From: Fistularia commersonii
Lineage: Eukaryota > Chordata > Actinopteri > Syngnathiformes > Fistulariidae
Reading direction: 5' to 3'
Assembly: GCA_037954325.1 (NCBI GenBank)
Contig: JBBMNZ010000031.1
Span: 1,766,001-1,830,000, forward strand
DNA length: 64,000 nucleotides
The position numbers and the translations under genes are program-made. The notes under the pieces were generated by a model. The model saw only the letters and a list, made by a program, of their open reading frames with translations, was not told the DNA's origin and did no database searches. How positions within the stretch are numbered: position 1 is the stretch's first letter; each line of letters begins with the position of its first letter. This document shows, one piece after another, positions 43,751-56,664 of the stretch.

Positions 43751-46071
43751 TTGTAACTGTTTCTAGGCCTTACAGCATTGTTGCTCTTACTACTGTCTTG
43801 TACACATTTCCTTTCATTCTGGGTGATAGTAATCTATCACACAGTACCCCTGACACTATTCTCCACCCATTCTAACCTGCTTGAACCTCTCTCTTCACCT
43901 ATTTCACCGTTCACTGTTCCACCCGAGTTCCACTCTTTCACATAGATATACTCCGTCTCCCTGCGACTAACTTTCATTCCTCTCCTTTCCAGCGCATACC
44001 TCCACCTCTCAAGGTTTTCCTCAACCTGTTCTCTGCTCTCACTGCAGATCACAATGTTATCTGTAAACATCATGGTCCATGGAAATTTCTTATTAACCCC
44101 ATCTGTCAGTCTGTCCATCGCCAATGCAAACCAGAGTAGGCTCAGAGCTGATCCATGATAGTGTCCCACCTCAACCTTGAACTTCTCTGTTATCCGTACA
44201 TCTTAACACACCACTGTCTAACAGCTAGCATACATGTTATGCACCAGTCTAACATACTTCTCTGCCATTCCAGATGCCTCCAGATGTCCTCATGCAATAC
44301 CAGTGCAATGCAGCTCCCTCTGGCCCTCTCTGTACTTTTCTATTAGCATTCTCAAAGCAAATACTGCATCTGCAAAACTCTTTCTGGGCATGAAGTCATA
44401 CTGCTGTTCACAAATGCTGACTTCTGCTCTCAGTTCCGTTTCCATGACTCTTTCCCATAACTTCATTGTATGGTTCATCAACTTTATCCCTCTATAGTTG
44501 CCGCAATTCTGCACATCCCCCATATTCTTAAAAATAAGCACCATCACACTTTGTCTCCATTCTTCAGGCATCTTGTCACTCTCTAAGATCCTGTTGAATA
44601 ATCGAGGGACTCTACCACTGCCTCTCCTAGACACTTCCACACCTCCACAGGTCTTAAAAGCCTTCCTCACATCACTTTTACTAATCTGTGCTACTTTGTG
44701 GTCTACAATAGTCACCTCTTCTACCCTTGACTCTCTTTCATTTTCCACATTCATCAGCTCTTCAAAGTACTCTTTCCATATTTCCATTACTCTTCTAGCA
44801 TCTGTCAATACATTTCCCTCTCTATCCTTAACCACCCGGACCTGTTGTACATCCTTTCCATCATTATCTCTCTGTTTTGCCAACCTGTATGGATCATTCT
44901 CTCCCTCTTTACTGTCCAACCTAGCATAGAAGTCATCGTACACCCTTTGTTTTGCCTTTGCTACCTCTATCTTTGCCGTATGTTGTATCTCTATGTACTC
45001 CTGCCTGTTCTCTTCAGTCCTCTCAGTGTCCCACTTCTTCTTTGCTAACCAGTTTCTCTGTATATACTCCTGTACTTCCTCATTCCACCACCAAGTTACC
45101 TTATCTACTTTCCTTCCAGATGACACAACAAGTACTCTTCTACCTGTCCCCCTGATAACACTAGCTGTTGTCCAATCATCTGGAAGCTCACCCTGACCAC
45201 CCAGAGCCTTTCTCAACTCCTCCCTGAAAAACATACAACCTTCCTCCCCTTTCAAATTTCACCACTTTGTCCTCTGCTCTGTCTTTGTCCTCGTGATCTT
45301 CCTTGTCACCAGAGTCATCCTACAAGCCACCATCCTATGCTGTCTAGCTACACTCACCTACAACTACTTTGCAGACACTGATCTCTTTCAGGTTACCTCG
45401 TCTACACAAGATGTAGTCTACCTGCGTGCTCCTACCTCCACTTTTATAAGTTACCTTATGTTCCTGTTTTTTCTGGAAAAAGGTGTTCACTACCGCCATG
45501 TCCATCCTTTTTGCAAAATCTACCACCATGTTTCCCTCTGCGTTCCTATCCTGTATACCAAATCCGCCCATCACTTCTTCATCCCCTTTATTGCTTTCAC
45601 CAACATGTTCATTGAATTCTGAACCAAGCACTAATCACTCATCTCTGGGAATCTTCTGCATCGCTTCATCTAACTCATTCCAGAACTTCTCCTTTTCTTC
45701 AAACTCACATCCCACCTGCGGGGCACAGCCACTAACAACATTGAGCATCACACCCTCAATTTCCAATTTCAGTCTCATAAGTCTATCTGACATTCTTTTC
45801 ACCTCCAAAACGTTCCTAAAAAACTCCTCCTTCAAGATAACACCTACTTCAGTTCTCTTCTTGTCAGTACCATGATAGTACAACTTAAAGCTTGCTCCCA
45901 AGCTTCTAGCCTTACTACCTTTCCACCTGGTCTCCTGGACACACTGTATATCCACTTTCCGTCTCTGCATCATGTCAACCAACTCGCTACCTTTTCCCGT
46001 CATAGTCCCAATCTTCAAAGTCCCTACTCTTAGTCCCAGACTCTTGCATTTAATCTCTGTCTCTGCTTCCG

Positions 46072-46076
<5 letters not shown>
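43751..46076 (-). pseudogene. RTE LINE copy 8, 3'-truncated
   Basis: Runs from the thumb region (complement of GTGTACAAGACAGTAG) at the left to the RTE N-terminus at 46076. A 321-codon frame (44290-45255) covers the linker to the fingers (TWWWNEEVQEYIQRN, AVFALRMLIEKYREGQ). The endonuclease is in 45344-45631 (GSEFNEHVGES, RSTQVDYILCRRG) and 45635-46126 (VQETRWKGSKARSLG). Differences such as GSEFNEHVGES and QEYIEIQ, also seen in copy 9, mark a second RTE subfamily distinct from the intact copy. The last ~250 bp of the 3' end are missing where repeat X begins. Confidence 0.92.

Positions 46077-46125
<49 letters not shown>
46074..46125. repeat. (AC)n microsatellite grown from the LINE end
   Basis: The LINE reads GCTTCCGAACACACA at this point in other copies; here the ACACACA has expanded to about 25 units. 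Confidence 0.85.
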
Positions 46126-46339
46126 AATATATTCACTACACAAAGCAAAGTAAATAAAAGGACAAAAAAGGCAAAAAAAAAAGAAAATATTTGAATGAGA
46201 AATTCTCATCAAAATTACAAATAAACACATTTTTGGTCAAACATCTTTCAAAATAGTTGTCCCAGAGTTCTTTACAATAAACAAAAGTATAAAACTATGA
46301 AAAAAAATTAAGCAAGAGATAAAAGCAAAAGGAAACAAA

Positions 46340-46376
<37 letters not shown>

Positions 46377-48799
46377 AAAGCAGAGCAATTATGAGAAACA
46401 GTGACAGCAACACTGGAGAAAAAACAGGGCTGACAAACAAGGAATAAGAGCAATGAATAATGTATGAAAAAACAAACAAATAAACAAAAAACATTGCATT
46501 AATTCCCCAACCACAGCAAATTAACAATTATTACGCTGAAATGTTCCTGCCCTACCTGACAAACCCAACAGAGAAGCAAAATGTTGTTCAGCAGGACCCT
46601 CCAGGTTGCTTTAAAACAGATGGACCACTGGCTTTTTGGAGCCACGGTCATTTTGGGATCCATTGACTAATTGATACGCTCACCGAAATTTTCCCGAAAT
46701 TATAAAGTACAACGTTGGATGATGAGTTGGGAAGACAGATAAGTTTTAGCCCGTGCATTGACCAATATAGCCTTTCTGCATTTGATCTGTTTTTTTTCTG
46801 AGTCTGAAACGGACAGGGTCACCTATGGGGAGAGCTAAGACCTCAAACAAACCAGGATGGGAAGAACTATTTTCCTGTTTTCAAGCTGAATGCCATTTTC
46901 TCCCCCTCCCCCCTCCATGCCTAGATGAGGCAAAACTATCATTGCCACTTTATTTTTCCTCTTTGACTTTCGGTGCCATACGTTACATGAACAAGACTTC
47001 CTCTGTAATAACGGAATGCCCTGGTGACGGCTACGGGCAGAAATCCGTTAGCCTTTTCCCACTCTTTCGTGTTGTCCGGCTGTGAAAAAAACACCATTGA
47101 GCCGCTGTTTTTAGTGTCGATACAATGAACCCTCACGGTACCCCTCACGGTAGCAGGCTATTGTAATTATGCTTTTTTTTTCACTATTCGACAAAATCTG
47201 AAAGCTTTTTGTTGCAACCCAAAGTGAACAGAGCTGTGTTTGGTGTGGGAGAGGCTTACAGTATATACACCACCTTTGGAGCCAGCCCCTACCCAATAAA
47301 GCGCTAATAAACAAGATTTTACCTTAATCTTTACACCCCCCCCACCTCAACCCCCATTATCAATTTCCATAGGCTTCCAAGAGAGATCGAAATTGGAATT
47401 GCTTATACCATTGCTTTTACTCTATGAGACAACATGTCAATTAATTTACGCGCTTAGCAAATTACAAATAAATATAATAAAAATACCCTTAAGTACCCAT
47501 CAGCTGCAGGTGGGGGTTGGGGAGGAGGGCTTATTTGGTATTATCATTTGTAGCAATGTCAATTGAGCACTGCTTTACCTTTGAATCAAAATCGAGTTTT
47601 AACATAACTACATCAAGGTGATTTCTTCACGATTTGCAGTAACTTTCCATTTTAGGTTGTAATGAATAGTTTTAATATAATGATATCAAAGGTTAATTTT
47701 TCCCTAACTTTGTGGCACTCCCAGGAGGCTAAGGCACTCTCAGCCTTTGCGTATATTACCTAATGGGCTCTAACAACCTTGATTGTACTTTTTCCAATGA
47801 AAGTGAGACATCAGGCAAATGGAGGGTGTTCACAAGTCATGTTTGCATGGTCATAAATGCAGGGGTTCTCCTCATTATTTGTTTGCTGGGATTAGATACG
47901 CACTGTGACTGTAACAAGAGTCAAATGATGCAGGGACTCTCTCAGCTGCATTCAGTCAAGTTTGAATCCATCGTTTATGTGCTGGATGCTGCTGCCGGCT
48001 TTTGAGAGTAAGGACGACACGCCCGTCTCCGGTGGCCCGAGCCTTTTTCTGTTTGTCTGCCGAGGTGATGTTATTCTTGCAGATCAGGGCAGAAATCTCT
48101 CTCAGGGATGGTGTTTCCCCATGACTGGCTAATTGATTTCTGCGTGCGGGTTGTTATGTAGGTTTGTTTACTCCCAGTGTGCTTCGTTTGTGGATGGAGA
48201 GGTGAGAAGCCAGCAGACGACCAGTAAATTCCATGTAAACAATACATTATTAGACAGATGCGATGCCCTTTTTTCAAGCTATTGACCAGGCTGGGCTCTG
48301 ATGGACACAAGGCTCGATGTGTCTTCGATCAATAAATAATCTTTCTAAACACATCTCAGGTGCATGACATTAATGTCTAACATAAACTTTTCTTTCACAC
48401 TTTGGCGACTGATCCCGATGATTCAAAAAAGGAGCAATAGAATAAAAGATGATATTTTCAACCCTGGTGCAGGTAGAACCAATTAGGTTACATAAGCAAA
48501 TGCTAAGGACGCTGTGGCCTCTGGGGGGTGCCACAAAATCAGGAAAGAATACACATTTGATATGATTATATTAAAACTATTTATTACCACTAAGCCCTTA
48601 AATGGAAAATTACTACAAAAAATAACAACTAATTGGTGATTGGTATGTGCTCGCTCTCTATGGGGGGAGGGTTGAATTAGAATGTATCACTATTATTATT
48701 ATTTAGTTACTTAGGGGTGTTTACTTCACATGAGGTCCTCGACTTCAGTCGGAGTTCCATTCCTACGGCACGACATAACATAATAAAATCGCCCTAAGT
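46126..48799. other. Unannotated stretch (about 2.7 kb)
   Basis: A second (AC)n tract lies at about 46345-46373. No known repeat or persuasive coding frame is seen; the 80-codon plus frame at 47763-48005 has one hydrophobic helix but no recognisable family. Confidence 0.5.
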
Positions 48800-49005
48800 C
48801 GTAACAGCACATGCAGCTGTATCTCAGGTGTTCCCTCCCACCCTCGGAAGGTTTGCAGTTCAGTCCTTGGCTCCTCCTGTCTTTGTGTGAGGAGGAGCCT
48901 GGTGCATGAAGTGAAGTGTCCAGGCGCATGAAGCTAACCCCCCAATTGCCCCCATGGCCGGTGAACGGAAGTGTGAAGCGCTTTACAGCAAAAAGGTTAT
49001 TAAAG
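48800..49005 (+). repeat. Worn SINE-like fragment
   Basis: Contains GGTTTGCAGTTCAGTCCTTG (B-box-like), GGCTCCTCCTGTCTTTGTG and GTGAAGCGCTTTACAGCA, in the order found in the fish tRNA-SINE at 4008, but strongly diverged. Confidence 0.55.
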
Positions 49006-49126
49006 TTGGGACAATTTATTTGATAGTTTCTGTAATCCTATGTAAATTGCCAATGGAGTGGGCCGCAATGTAAAACCTTGCCCGGCCACCACATTGGGTG
49101 GGCCTAGAGAGGTATGATTCATTGGC

Positions 49127-49755
49127 GGGCCGTGCATTTTACACCTACGCCTTCTGTAGTGCTCCGAATCAATCCACCCCCCAATAATTAGTTTATGGCT
49201 ATAAAAAAAAAACATTATTATTATGCAGGAATGCAGTATAAAGAGAGGTGCATCACGGATAGATAACTTGTGCAGTGTTAAAATTCGCCTGCGGTAACGC
49301 TTCATGTGACAACAAAGGGATGCCCAACTCTGTACTCTTCCACTGACAACCCGTGTGTAATCGATTGCACGGCCCGTAACACCAAGTGCCCAAATTCCAA
49401 GACTGTGTAAAACAAGTCTCTGGTAGGAAGTAACCTGATCGTTGAGGCGATGGTATAAAATGGCCGCGCCCCCCTAGCTCGGGGCCAGAACTTCCTCACC
49501 TGCACATCCACTGGACGTGTCTCAGCAGGTGTCCAGAGAGGGTTGACATTCCTCACTTTGAATAAATCAATTCTTGCTTGATTGTTTCCTGACCATTGTG
49601 ACGTTTTTCCCAGAATGAAATCAGACAACAAAGCCCGGTCCCTTGGTGGGAGCCACAAAAACGGACAGTAGCCCCAATAAATGCCTTTATAGCAAACAGT
49701 TGCTACACATAAAAAGCACCAATAATAACCTTATAAACTTGCAGTATTATTTATT
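49127..49755 (+). repeat. Interspersed repeat family X, copy 3
   Basis: Starts CATTGGCGGGCCGTGCA and aligns along its length with 4664-5395, including the LTR-like inner part (about 49410-49637) with TATAAAATGG, TTGAATAAATC and an ACAACA end. The outer parts GAGCCACAAAAACGGACAG and GCACCAATAATAACCTTATA also match. Confidence 0.75.
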
Positions 49756-51078
49756 TATATACAGAATTATATACAGAATTATTTAATAAGTATTCATGGA
49801 CAAAATATAATTAAAGTTTGTGATTCAGATATTTTTAGGCCAGCAGAGAAGGCCTTGCAGGCCCTAACGGCCCATTACAATCATGCTATAATTACGTATG
49901 TTAATACTCTGTCCGAGGGGGAGTGGGAAGTATTGAAATCAGAGTATCAAGATTGGTTTCGCGAACCTCGCACAGCTCATCACAATCATACAAACAATGA
50001 AAATGTAATTGTCTCTGACAGGTAGTAAGCTGCACCCGAATACCGTTCGACCTTTAAGCCTGTGCGAATTTGACGGGTGGTGCAGCGGGAGGAGAGGCAT
50101 CTGCTGGGGTATTTTTACCCTTGGTCGGATTAACAAAAAAAAAAAAAAACAGCCCGGCTCGTGTCCAGAGTACAGGTGGACTTTGTTCCTTCCCCTCCAA
50201 ATCTCCGCGAAAAATAACAATTCGCTGCAACGTCTCCCCTGCGATCTGGGAGTGGAAGTCATGCTTTCACCCCTGGAGTTGTGAAAGACACAGCAGTTGC
50301 AGTTGGTGAAGCCTCATTAGGATTCAGACAGATGGAATTTTCTCCTTTCTCTCCCCAAGGGAGAGGCCACTCTTTTTTTTTTCTTCCCCCATTGTCATTT
50401 CTTGTTTTTGTTTCAGGGTTCAGGTCATGTGGTGTTAACTCAGGAATGCAGCACAAAAGAAATGACCATATGCATTTAAAAACAACAACAACAACAAAGA
50501 AGGAAAGATATTTTAGTATAATCTCCATACTTACAAAGGTTATTTGAAAGTAACGTTGACAATGCCAAGTCTTTTCAACCTCCAATTTTCAACCTCCACC
50601 CCTTGGTGTTTTTTAGTTATATTTACTTTGAGGTGAATGAGGATCTTTTTTCAAGGAGTTTGTTTTTTTACATCAGCGATCAAGAATTGATCTTAAAGCT
50701 TCTAAAGAATGATTTACATCATTTCTCCAACACATTGGCAAAGGAAATTGATAGCGCTTATTCCGGCTCTAAAACTGTTTCCTACAAAGATTAAGTGCTT
50801 ACTAAAACGGTACCTGTCGGCTCTTTGTTTCTCAACAGAGGTTTCGTTTGATAATTGGTGTGGATAATGATTGAATAATTTTTTTATGGTTCACTGTTGA
50901 TTTGCAGTGGATTTTTAAAGGTAAGTTTTTTATGAAACGTGTAATGTAATTTTAGTATGTTTGTCATTTTAAAGTCTATTGGGATGATTACATAAGAGTA
51001 TTTTTATCATGTTTACAGAACCATTACCATTCATTTATATATTTGCTTTATATATTGTGTTATATTATAATTATTGGT
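49756..51078. other. Unannotated stretch
   Basis: An A-run (50135-50149) and an (AAC)n patch (50480-50500) are the only simple repeats. No gene recognised. Confidence 0.5.
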
Positions 51079-52534
51079 TCTTCTTCTCCTTTTGGCTTTT
51101 CCCTTCAGGGGTCGCTACAGTGAATCAGTCTTCTCCATCTAACCCTATTTTCTGTATCCTCCTCTCTCACACCAACTACTTTCATATCTTCTCTCACTAC
51201 ATCCATAAATCTTCTTTTTGTTCTTCCTCTAGACCTCCTGCCTTGCCGCTGCAATTCCAGCATCTGTTTACCAATATATTTACTATCCATCCTCTGGACA
51301 TGACCGAACCATCTCAGTCTGGCTTCTCTGACCTTCTCGAAACATCGAACATGTGCTGTTCCTCTGATAGACTAATTTCTGATGCTATCCATCCTCATCA
51401 CTCCTAAAGAGAACCTTAGTATCTTCATCTCTGCGACCACTAGCTCTGCCTCCTGTATTTTTATCATTGTAACTGTTTCAAGGCCATACAGCATTGCTGG
51501 TCTCACCACTGTCTTTGTACACTTTTCCTTTCATTCTGGCTGATATTCTTCTATCGCATAGTACCCCTGACACTTTTCTCCACCCATTCCAACCTGCTTG
51601 GACCCGTCTCTTCACCTCTTTTCCACACTCTCCATTGCTCTGGACTGTTGACCCCAAGTACCTGAAATCCTCCAACTTATTGATCTCCACTCCCTGTAGC
51701 CTCACCGTTCCACCTGAGTTCCTCTCATTCACATACATATTCTTCATCCCCTCTATCGCCTGCATCAACATGTTCATTGAATTCTGAACCAAGCACTAAT
51801 CGCTCATCTCTTGGGATCTTCTGCATCACTTCATCAAACTCATTCCAGAACTTCTCCTTTTCTTCAAATTCATATCCCACCTGCGGGGCATAGCCACTAA
51901 CAACATCAAGCATCACACCCTCAATTTCCAGTTTCAGACACATAAGTCTATCAGACATTCTTTTCACCTCCACAATGTTCCCAACAAACTCCTCCTTCAA
52001 GATAACTCTGACCATTTCTCTTCTTGTCAGTAACATGATAGTACAACTAAAAACTTGTTCCTAAGCTTCTGGCCTTGCTACCTTTCCACCTGGTCTCCTG
52101 GACACACAGTATATCCACCTTCCATCTCTGCATCATGTCGACCAACTCTCAACCTTTTCCTGTCATAGTCCCAATATTCAAAGTCCGTACTCTCAGTCCC
52201 AGGCTCTTTCCTTTCCTCCTCTCTCTCTGCTTCCGAACACGCCCTCCTCCTCCTCTTCTTGTTCTTCTTCTTCGACCCACAGAAGCCCAATTTCCCAGTA
52301 GGTCATTTGTACCAATGGTGGTTGTTATTAACCCGGTCCCTGACGGATCCGATATGATCTGGTTATTATGGTTAATTCGCATAGGTTTTGGCAAAAGTTT
52401 TTCGCCGGATGCCCTTCCTGACGCAACCCTCTCCATTTATCCGGGCTTAGGGACCGGCTCAGGGAGACACTGCTCTGTGTCCCCCTGAAGCTGGCTCGGG
52501 TACACACTGGCCAGTGCCGTCATGAGGCTGCATT
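51079..52534 (-). pseudogene. RTE LINE copy 9, both ends present, centre deleted
   Basis: The 3' end is at 51079 (TTCTTCTTCTCC) and the 5' end at 52534 (GAGGCTGCATT, as in the full-length copy). At about 51737 the sequence jumps from the thumb (MYVNERNSGG) to the endonuclease (EEFNEHVDAGDRGDEE), deleting about 1.8 kb with the whole palm and linker. What remains is ORF start, endonuclease parts (51725-52036, 52149-52436) and C-terminus (51105-51290, RRSRGRTKRRFMDVVREDM). No sharp target duplication; a weak TTATT-GGT match flanks it. Confidence 0.92.
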
Positions 52535-52642
52535 ATTTGGTAAATGTTTATTTACATACCTTAATTGACTGTTTTGAAATGGTGCCAGTAACAAGGCAGT
52601 AAAATGGCTGATTAAACAAAACAGAAGAGTCATTGATGGCTT

Positions 52643-53032
52643 TATCCATCCTCCTTCTGTGCACTGAAACCACTGAAGTCATCTTCTTCAGTGTTGATGA
52701 GCGTCAGAAAATCTCTGTCACATACCTTTTCAGTCTCTCTCTCTGTGTTGCTCACAATGTCACTTTCATCTTGAGGCAGTTACCTCTGAAGTTGTGCTGT
52801 TCCCTGTTCTCTTCTGATGTTGTGCTGTTCTCTTCCCGCAGCAGTCCAGCCTTTCCAAACCCATTGGTGATCGTGGATTCTTTCACACTGCTCCACGCTG
52901 TTAGGATCCACTGGCAGACCTCAGAGAAGAGTGCTCTTCATACGGTCAGGCCGCCTGGTTTTGTGAATGATTTCTTGCCGCTGGTCATCCAAGCCTCCCA
53001 CTCCCCTTGGAATGCAGATTCACACTGATGTT
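52643..53032 (-). pseudogene. Pogo/Tigger transposase C-terminal fragment
   Basis: On the minus strand from 53032: EWEAWMTSGKKSFTKPGG, then a TGA where Arg is usual, then EVCQWILTAWSSVKESTITN and GFGKAGLL. After one frameshift comes NTEEDDFSGFSAQKEDG and a stop. This is the C-terminal part of pogo/Tigger DDE transposases of the fish type with an acidic tail. The catalytic DDE residues lie upstream and are not present. It may belong to the same family as the N-terminal fragment at 43003-43380, but the two are 9 kb apart. Confidence 0.75.
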
Positions 53033-53139
53033 GAATGTCTGCAAAAACGTTATTTTGCATGCTGCGTTTTGTGTTGAGTGCGCCAAACACTACCGTCTTC
53101 TTCTTCTTCTTTGCATTGACCTCTTGTGTCCGCCTTGTC

Positions 53140-53215
53140 TTTTTTCACTTTTTGTAAGTTGCTTTGGATAAAAGCGTCTGTAATGACTGTAATGTAATGT
53201 AATGTAATGTAATGT
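53140..53215 (+). repeat. SINE-like tail with (GTAAT)n
   Basis: TTTGTAAGTTGCTTTGGATA, AAAGCGTCTGTAATGACTG and a (TGTAA)n tail, matching 26375-26435. Confidence 0.75.
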
Positions 53216-53395
53216 TTATCCACTTCCTGCCATACTTAATTGCAGTTAGTGAAGAAAAATCCAAAGATTAGCTGCATCATTGTATAAGCAGCAGGGTTCA
53301 AAGTGTGGGACACAGTAGTGGCTTACAGTCTGGAAAATACTGTATATGAATTGTGCAAGATATGAATTGCATTCCTTGAAATGGAGCTGGGGCTA

Positions 53396-53465
53396 CTATA
53401 TTCTATTCTATTCTATTCTATTCTATTCTATTCTATTCTATTCTATTCTATTCTATTCTATTCTA
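53396..53465. repeat. (ATTCT)n microsatellite
   Basis: About 13 uninterrupted pentamer units. Confidence 0.97.
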
Positions 53466-55646
53466 CAAATGATCAAATCCGAAAGAAGAAATTCAAATTT
53501 CTTATTTTTTGGATCTGCCCCATGTATAACTATAAACGGCCTATTCCCCATCAATTTAATGTTGTACCAGTTTTGATTTCTTGCGAATGTTTCAAAGGTG
53601 TTCCAAAGAAGGGGTTGGCTGCTGACGTGAGTTTCCAGGGGAACCCCTTTGAGAGATAATCTAGGTTCACTGTGTAATTTTGATGTCAAATCCACACTTG
53701 CTAAAGTATGGGAGTTTAACACCTTTAATTAAACAGAAAAACATGCCGAAATTCTAATTAAAAAGAAATTAAATCCAAAATGTCACCAAGTGTGCCACTG
53801 TACTCAAGTTTTTTTTCCATCTGATCCACTGCTCCAGTGAACACCCCATCTAACAGCTCCCACTTCAGATTAACGCTGCTTAGTATATGAGAGCTGTGAC
53901 AGGAGACTCCTGTCCTCCCTGAAAGCTAATCATCTGTGTGCTTTATGGGTCATATTTTTATGTTGTCAACACATTGGGGGCCTTTGGAGGGTATTACAAT
54001 GCCATTGTCCCAAACAGCTGGGAAGTTAGAGAGAGGTGGGGGTTGCTTGGGGCGGTGGGGGTCTCATGGACCATTATTCACAGGTCCATGACCCATGAAA
54101 AACATTTTAATTTAATCCGAGGCCGTGAGGCTGTCCAAGATCAGAACATGCTTTCTTACTTATTTTGATCCCCACAGGCAGCCAGAGGGATAATAATATT
54201 TTTCGAAATGAATCTATGTCTTCGGTTAGGGACATGTTTTTTCTTTATTGTCTTCTTAATTTGGAATAGATGTTTAGAATTAATATACAGTATCTGTTCT
54301 GGCTTTTGACCATCTTTTAACAATCAATTATTATAGATCAAGATTCGGGAAATCAAAAAAAAAAATGCGCACAACAACGTTGGGAATAAGTTTTATTTTC
54401 AAGTGATTATTTGTAACTTTATGATGGCTGTACTGTTGCGCAGATGCTTAAATTCAATGCATTCGGCAACAGTGTTATAATTGCCTACATTCACAATTTG
54501 TTAATCAGAGGTACATCACAATAAAAAGAGAATGAGAATACCTGATTCTTCTGTGGTGTGGCTTGGCTTTTTAAAAGAAAAAAAAGGTCTCTGAGGCAAT
54601 TTTAGGCTGATACCACAGGGATGGTTCCACTGGGGGTCTGATGGTGTGCAGTATATCAACTTCAGATACCATTGTAGGCTTTTATGGATGTGAGTCAGCC
54701 AGATGCCCCTGGGATCTTGAGTGTTTAATGTCTGGTTGTCAAAGGAATTGTTGTCACCGGACAGTACAAGAGCGTTTGCCATAATCTTTTAAAATGTAAC
54801 CAAGACGATATTTTTTCTTGCAAATCCACTTGAGTACGTCTTTCAATCTCAATTACAAAAACAAAACTGGGTGACAGCTTTAAATTGTGGGAAACGCCTG
54901 GGAACAGATAAAAGTGCAGAAAGATTTGGTTACATTGATAATAGTAATAAACCTATTAAGACATGCGATTGTGATGGAATCTTTCCAGGCAACTTTCTGA
55001 ACATCATACACAAGACGTTGCTCAGATCATGGCTAATGCCAAAATTGTCCTTTTACTATTACTTACAATTCATATACAAAAACAAAATAATGAATAAATA
55101 AATAAATGAAGAGAAAAATGATCATGGTTTATTTGGATCAATTGCAGTCCTTTTCTAAAGTAACATTTTAGAAATTAGTCCAACATTGTTTTTCGAGGGG
55201 AAAAATGTGTGTCATGTTTTCTTTCTAAGGAGGCATTGAATGTGATGAGGAATGACGAAGCTCAAGTTTAACAAGTAAAATTCATGATGATACCCGTAAT
55301 ATAATGTATTCACATATCATACAAACTCTGGGTTTGTATGATACCAATTAGACTGTGCAGAGTCAGAGATCAAGCTACCATAATGTAGTGCTTCTCATTT
55401 CTCTGCAATAACAAGAACAACAAAAATCATCATGTTTTTTTTTCCTCCCATGCAGTTAAATTGTGAGTACATCACATGGGAAGAATCAGAATTGAAAAAT
55501 GCTTTGACACTCAACTTTCCACATCATCTTCATATTTAACAATTTGCTCGAAAGTTATGTATTGATATATTAATTAATTCGTTTAATCATCAAGTCAGTA
55601 ATACTGTCAATAATGATTATCAATAACAATTATTATTGTTACCAGG
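53466..55646. other. Unannotated stretch (about 2.2 kb)
   Basis: AT-rich, no recognised repeat or protein-like frame. Confidence 0.5.
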
Positions 55647-56664
55647 CTAAACTTAGAGCAGAAGTCAGCATTTGTGAACAGCAGTATGGCGTCATGCCTA
55701 GAAAGAGTACTATAGATGCAGTATTTGCTTTGAGAATGCTAATAGAAAAGTACAGAGAAGGCCGGAGGGAGCTGCATTACGTTTTTGTGGACCAAGTAAA
55801 AGCATACTTCGGGGTGCAGGGAGAGGAACTCTGGTATTGTATAAGGCAGTCTGGGGTGGCAGCGAAGTACGTTAGACTGGTGCAGGACATGTATGCTGGC
55901 CGCGAGACACTGGTACGTATGCTGTAGGGGTTACAGAGAAGTTCAAGGTAGAGGCGGGACTCCATCAGGGATCAGCTCTGAGCCTACTCTGGTTTGCATT
56001 GGTGATGGACAAGCTGACAGATCAGGTTAATAAAAAATTTCCATGGACCATGATGTCTGCAGATGACATTGTGATCTGCAGTGAGAGCAGAGAACAGGTT
56101 GAGGAAAATCCAGGGAGGTGGAGCTATGCGCTTGAAAGGAGAGGAATGAAAGTTAGTCGCAGCAAGACAAAATATATATACAGGTATTTGTGATGAACCC
56201 AGGTGGAACGGTTAGGCTTCAAGGAGTGAAGATCAAGAAGTTGGAGGATTTCGAGTACTTAGGGTCAACAGACCAAAGCAGTGGGGATTGTGGAAAAGAA
56301 GTTGGAAGGGTGGAGCAAAGTATCGGGTACTATGCGATAGAAGAATATCAGCCAGAATGAAAGGAAAAGTGTACAAAGACAGTGGTGAGACCAGCAATGC
56401 TGTATGGCCTAGAAACATTTACAATGATGAAAAGACAGGAGGCAGAGCTAGAGGTCGCAGAGACAAAGATGCTAAGGTTCTCTTTGGGAGTGACCAGGAT
56501 AGATAGGATCAGGAATGAGTCTATCAGAGTAACAGTACATGTTAGATGTTTTGGAGAGAAGGTCAGAGAAGTCAGACTGAGACAAAATAAGAAAATAGGG
56601 ATGGATAGAGAAGGTATATTCGCTGTGGTGACTCCTGAAGGGAAAAGCTGAAAGGAGAAGAAGA
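55647..56664 (+). pseudogene. RTE LINE copy 10, 5'-truncated
   Basis: Plus strand from the RT fingers (55613-55927, LRAEVSICEQQYGVMPRKST, VFALRMLIEKYREGRREL, then YVRLVQDMYAGRETLVRML) through the palm (55999-56193, MSADDIVICSESREQVEENP) and the thumb (56382-56651, MVRPAMLYGLETFTMMKRQE, MLRFSLGVTRIDRIRNES) to the GGGAAAAGCTGAAAGGAG end and a GAA-type tail. Frames are broken at about 55928, 56190 and 56345; the last ~90 bp before the tail carry a deletion after RQNKK. FADD is changed to SADD. Confidence 0.92.

Noticed and set aside
52643..53032. Host gene exon with an acidic tail
   Set aside because: The residues match the C-terminal part of pogo/Tigger transposases, and an in-frame stop and a frameshift show it is a dead copy.
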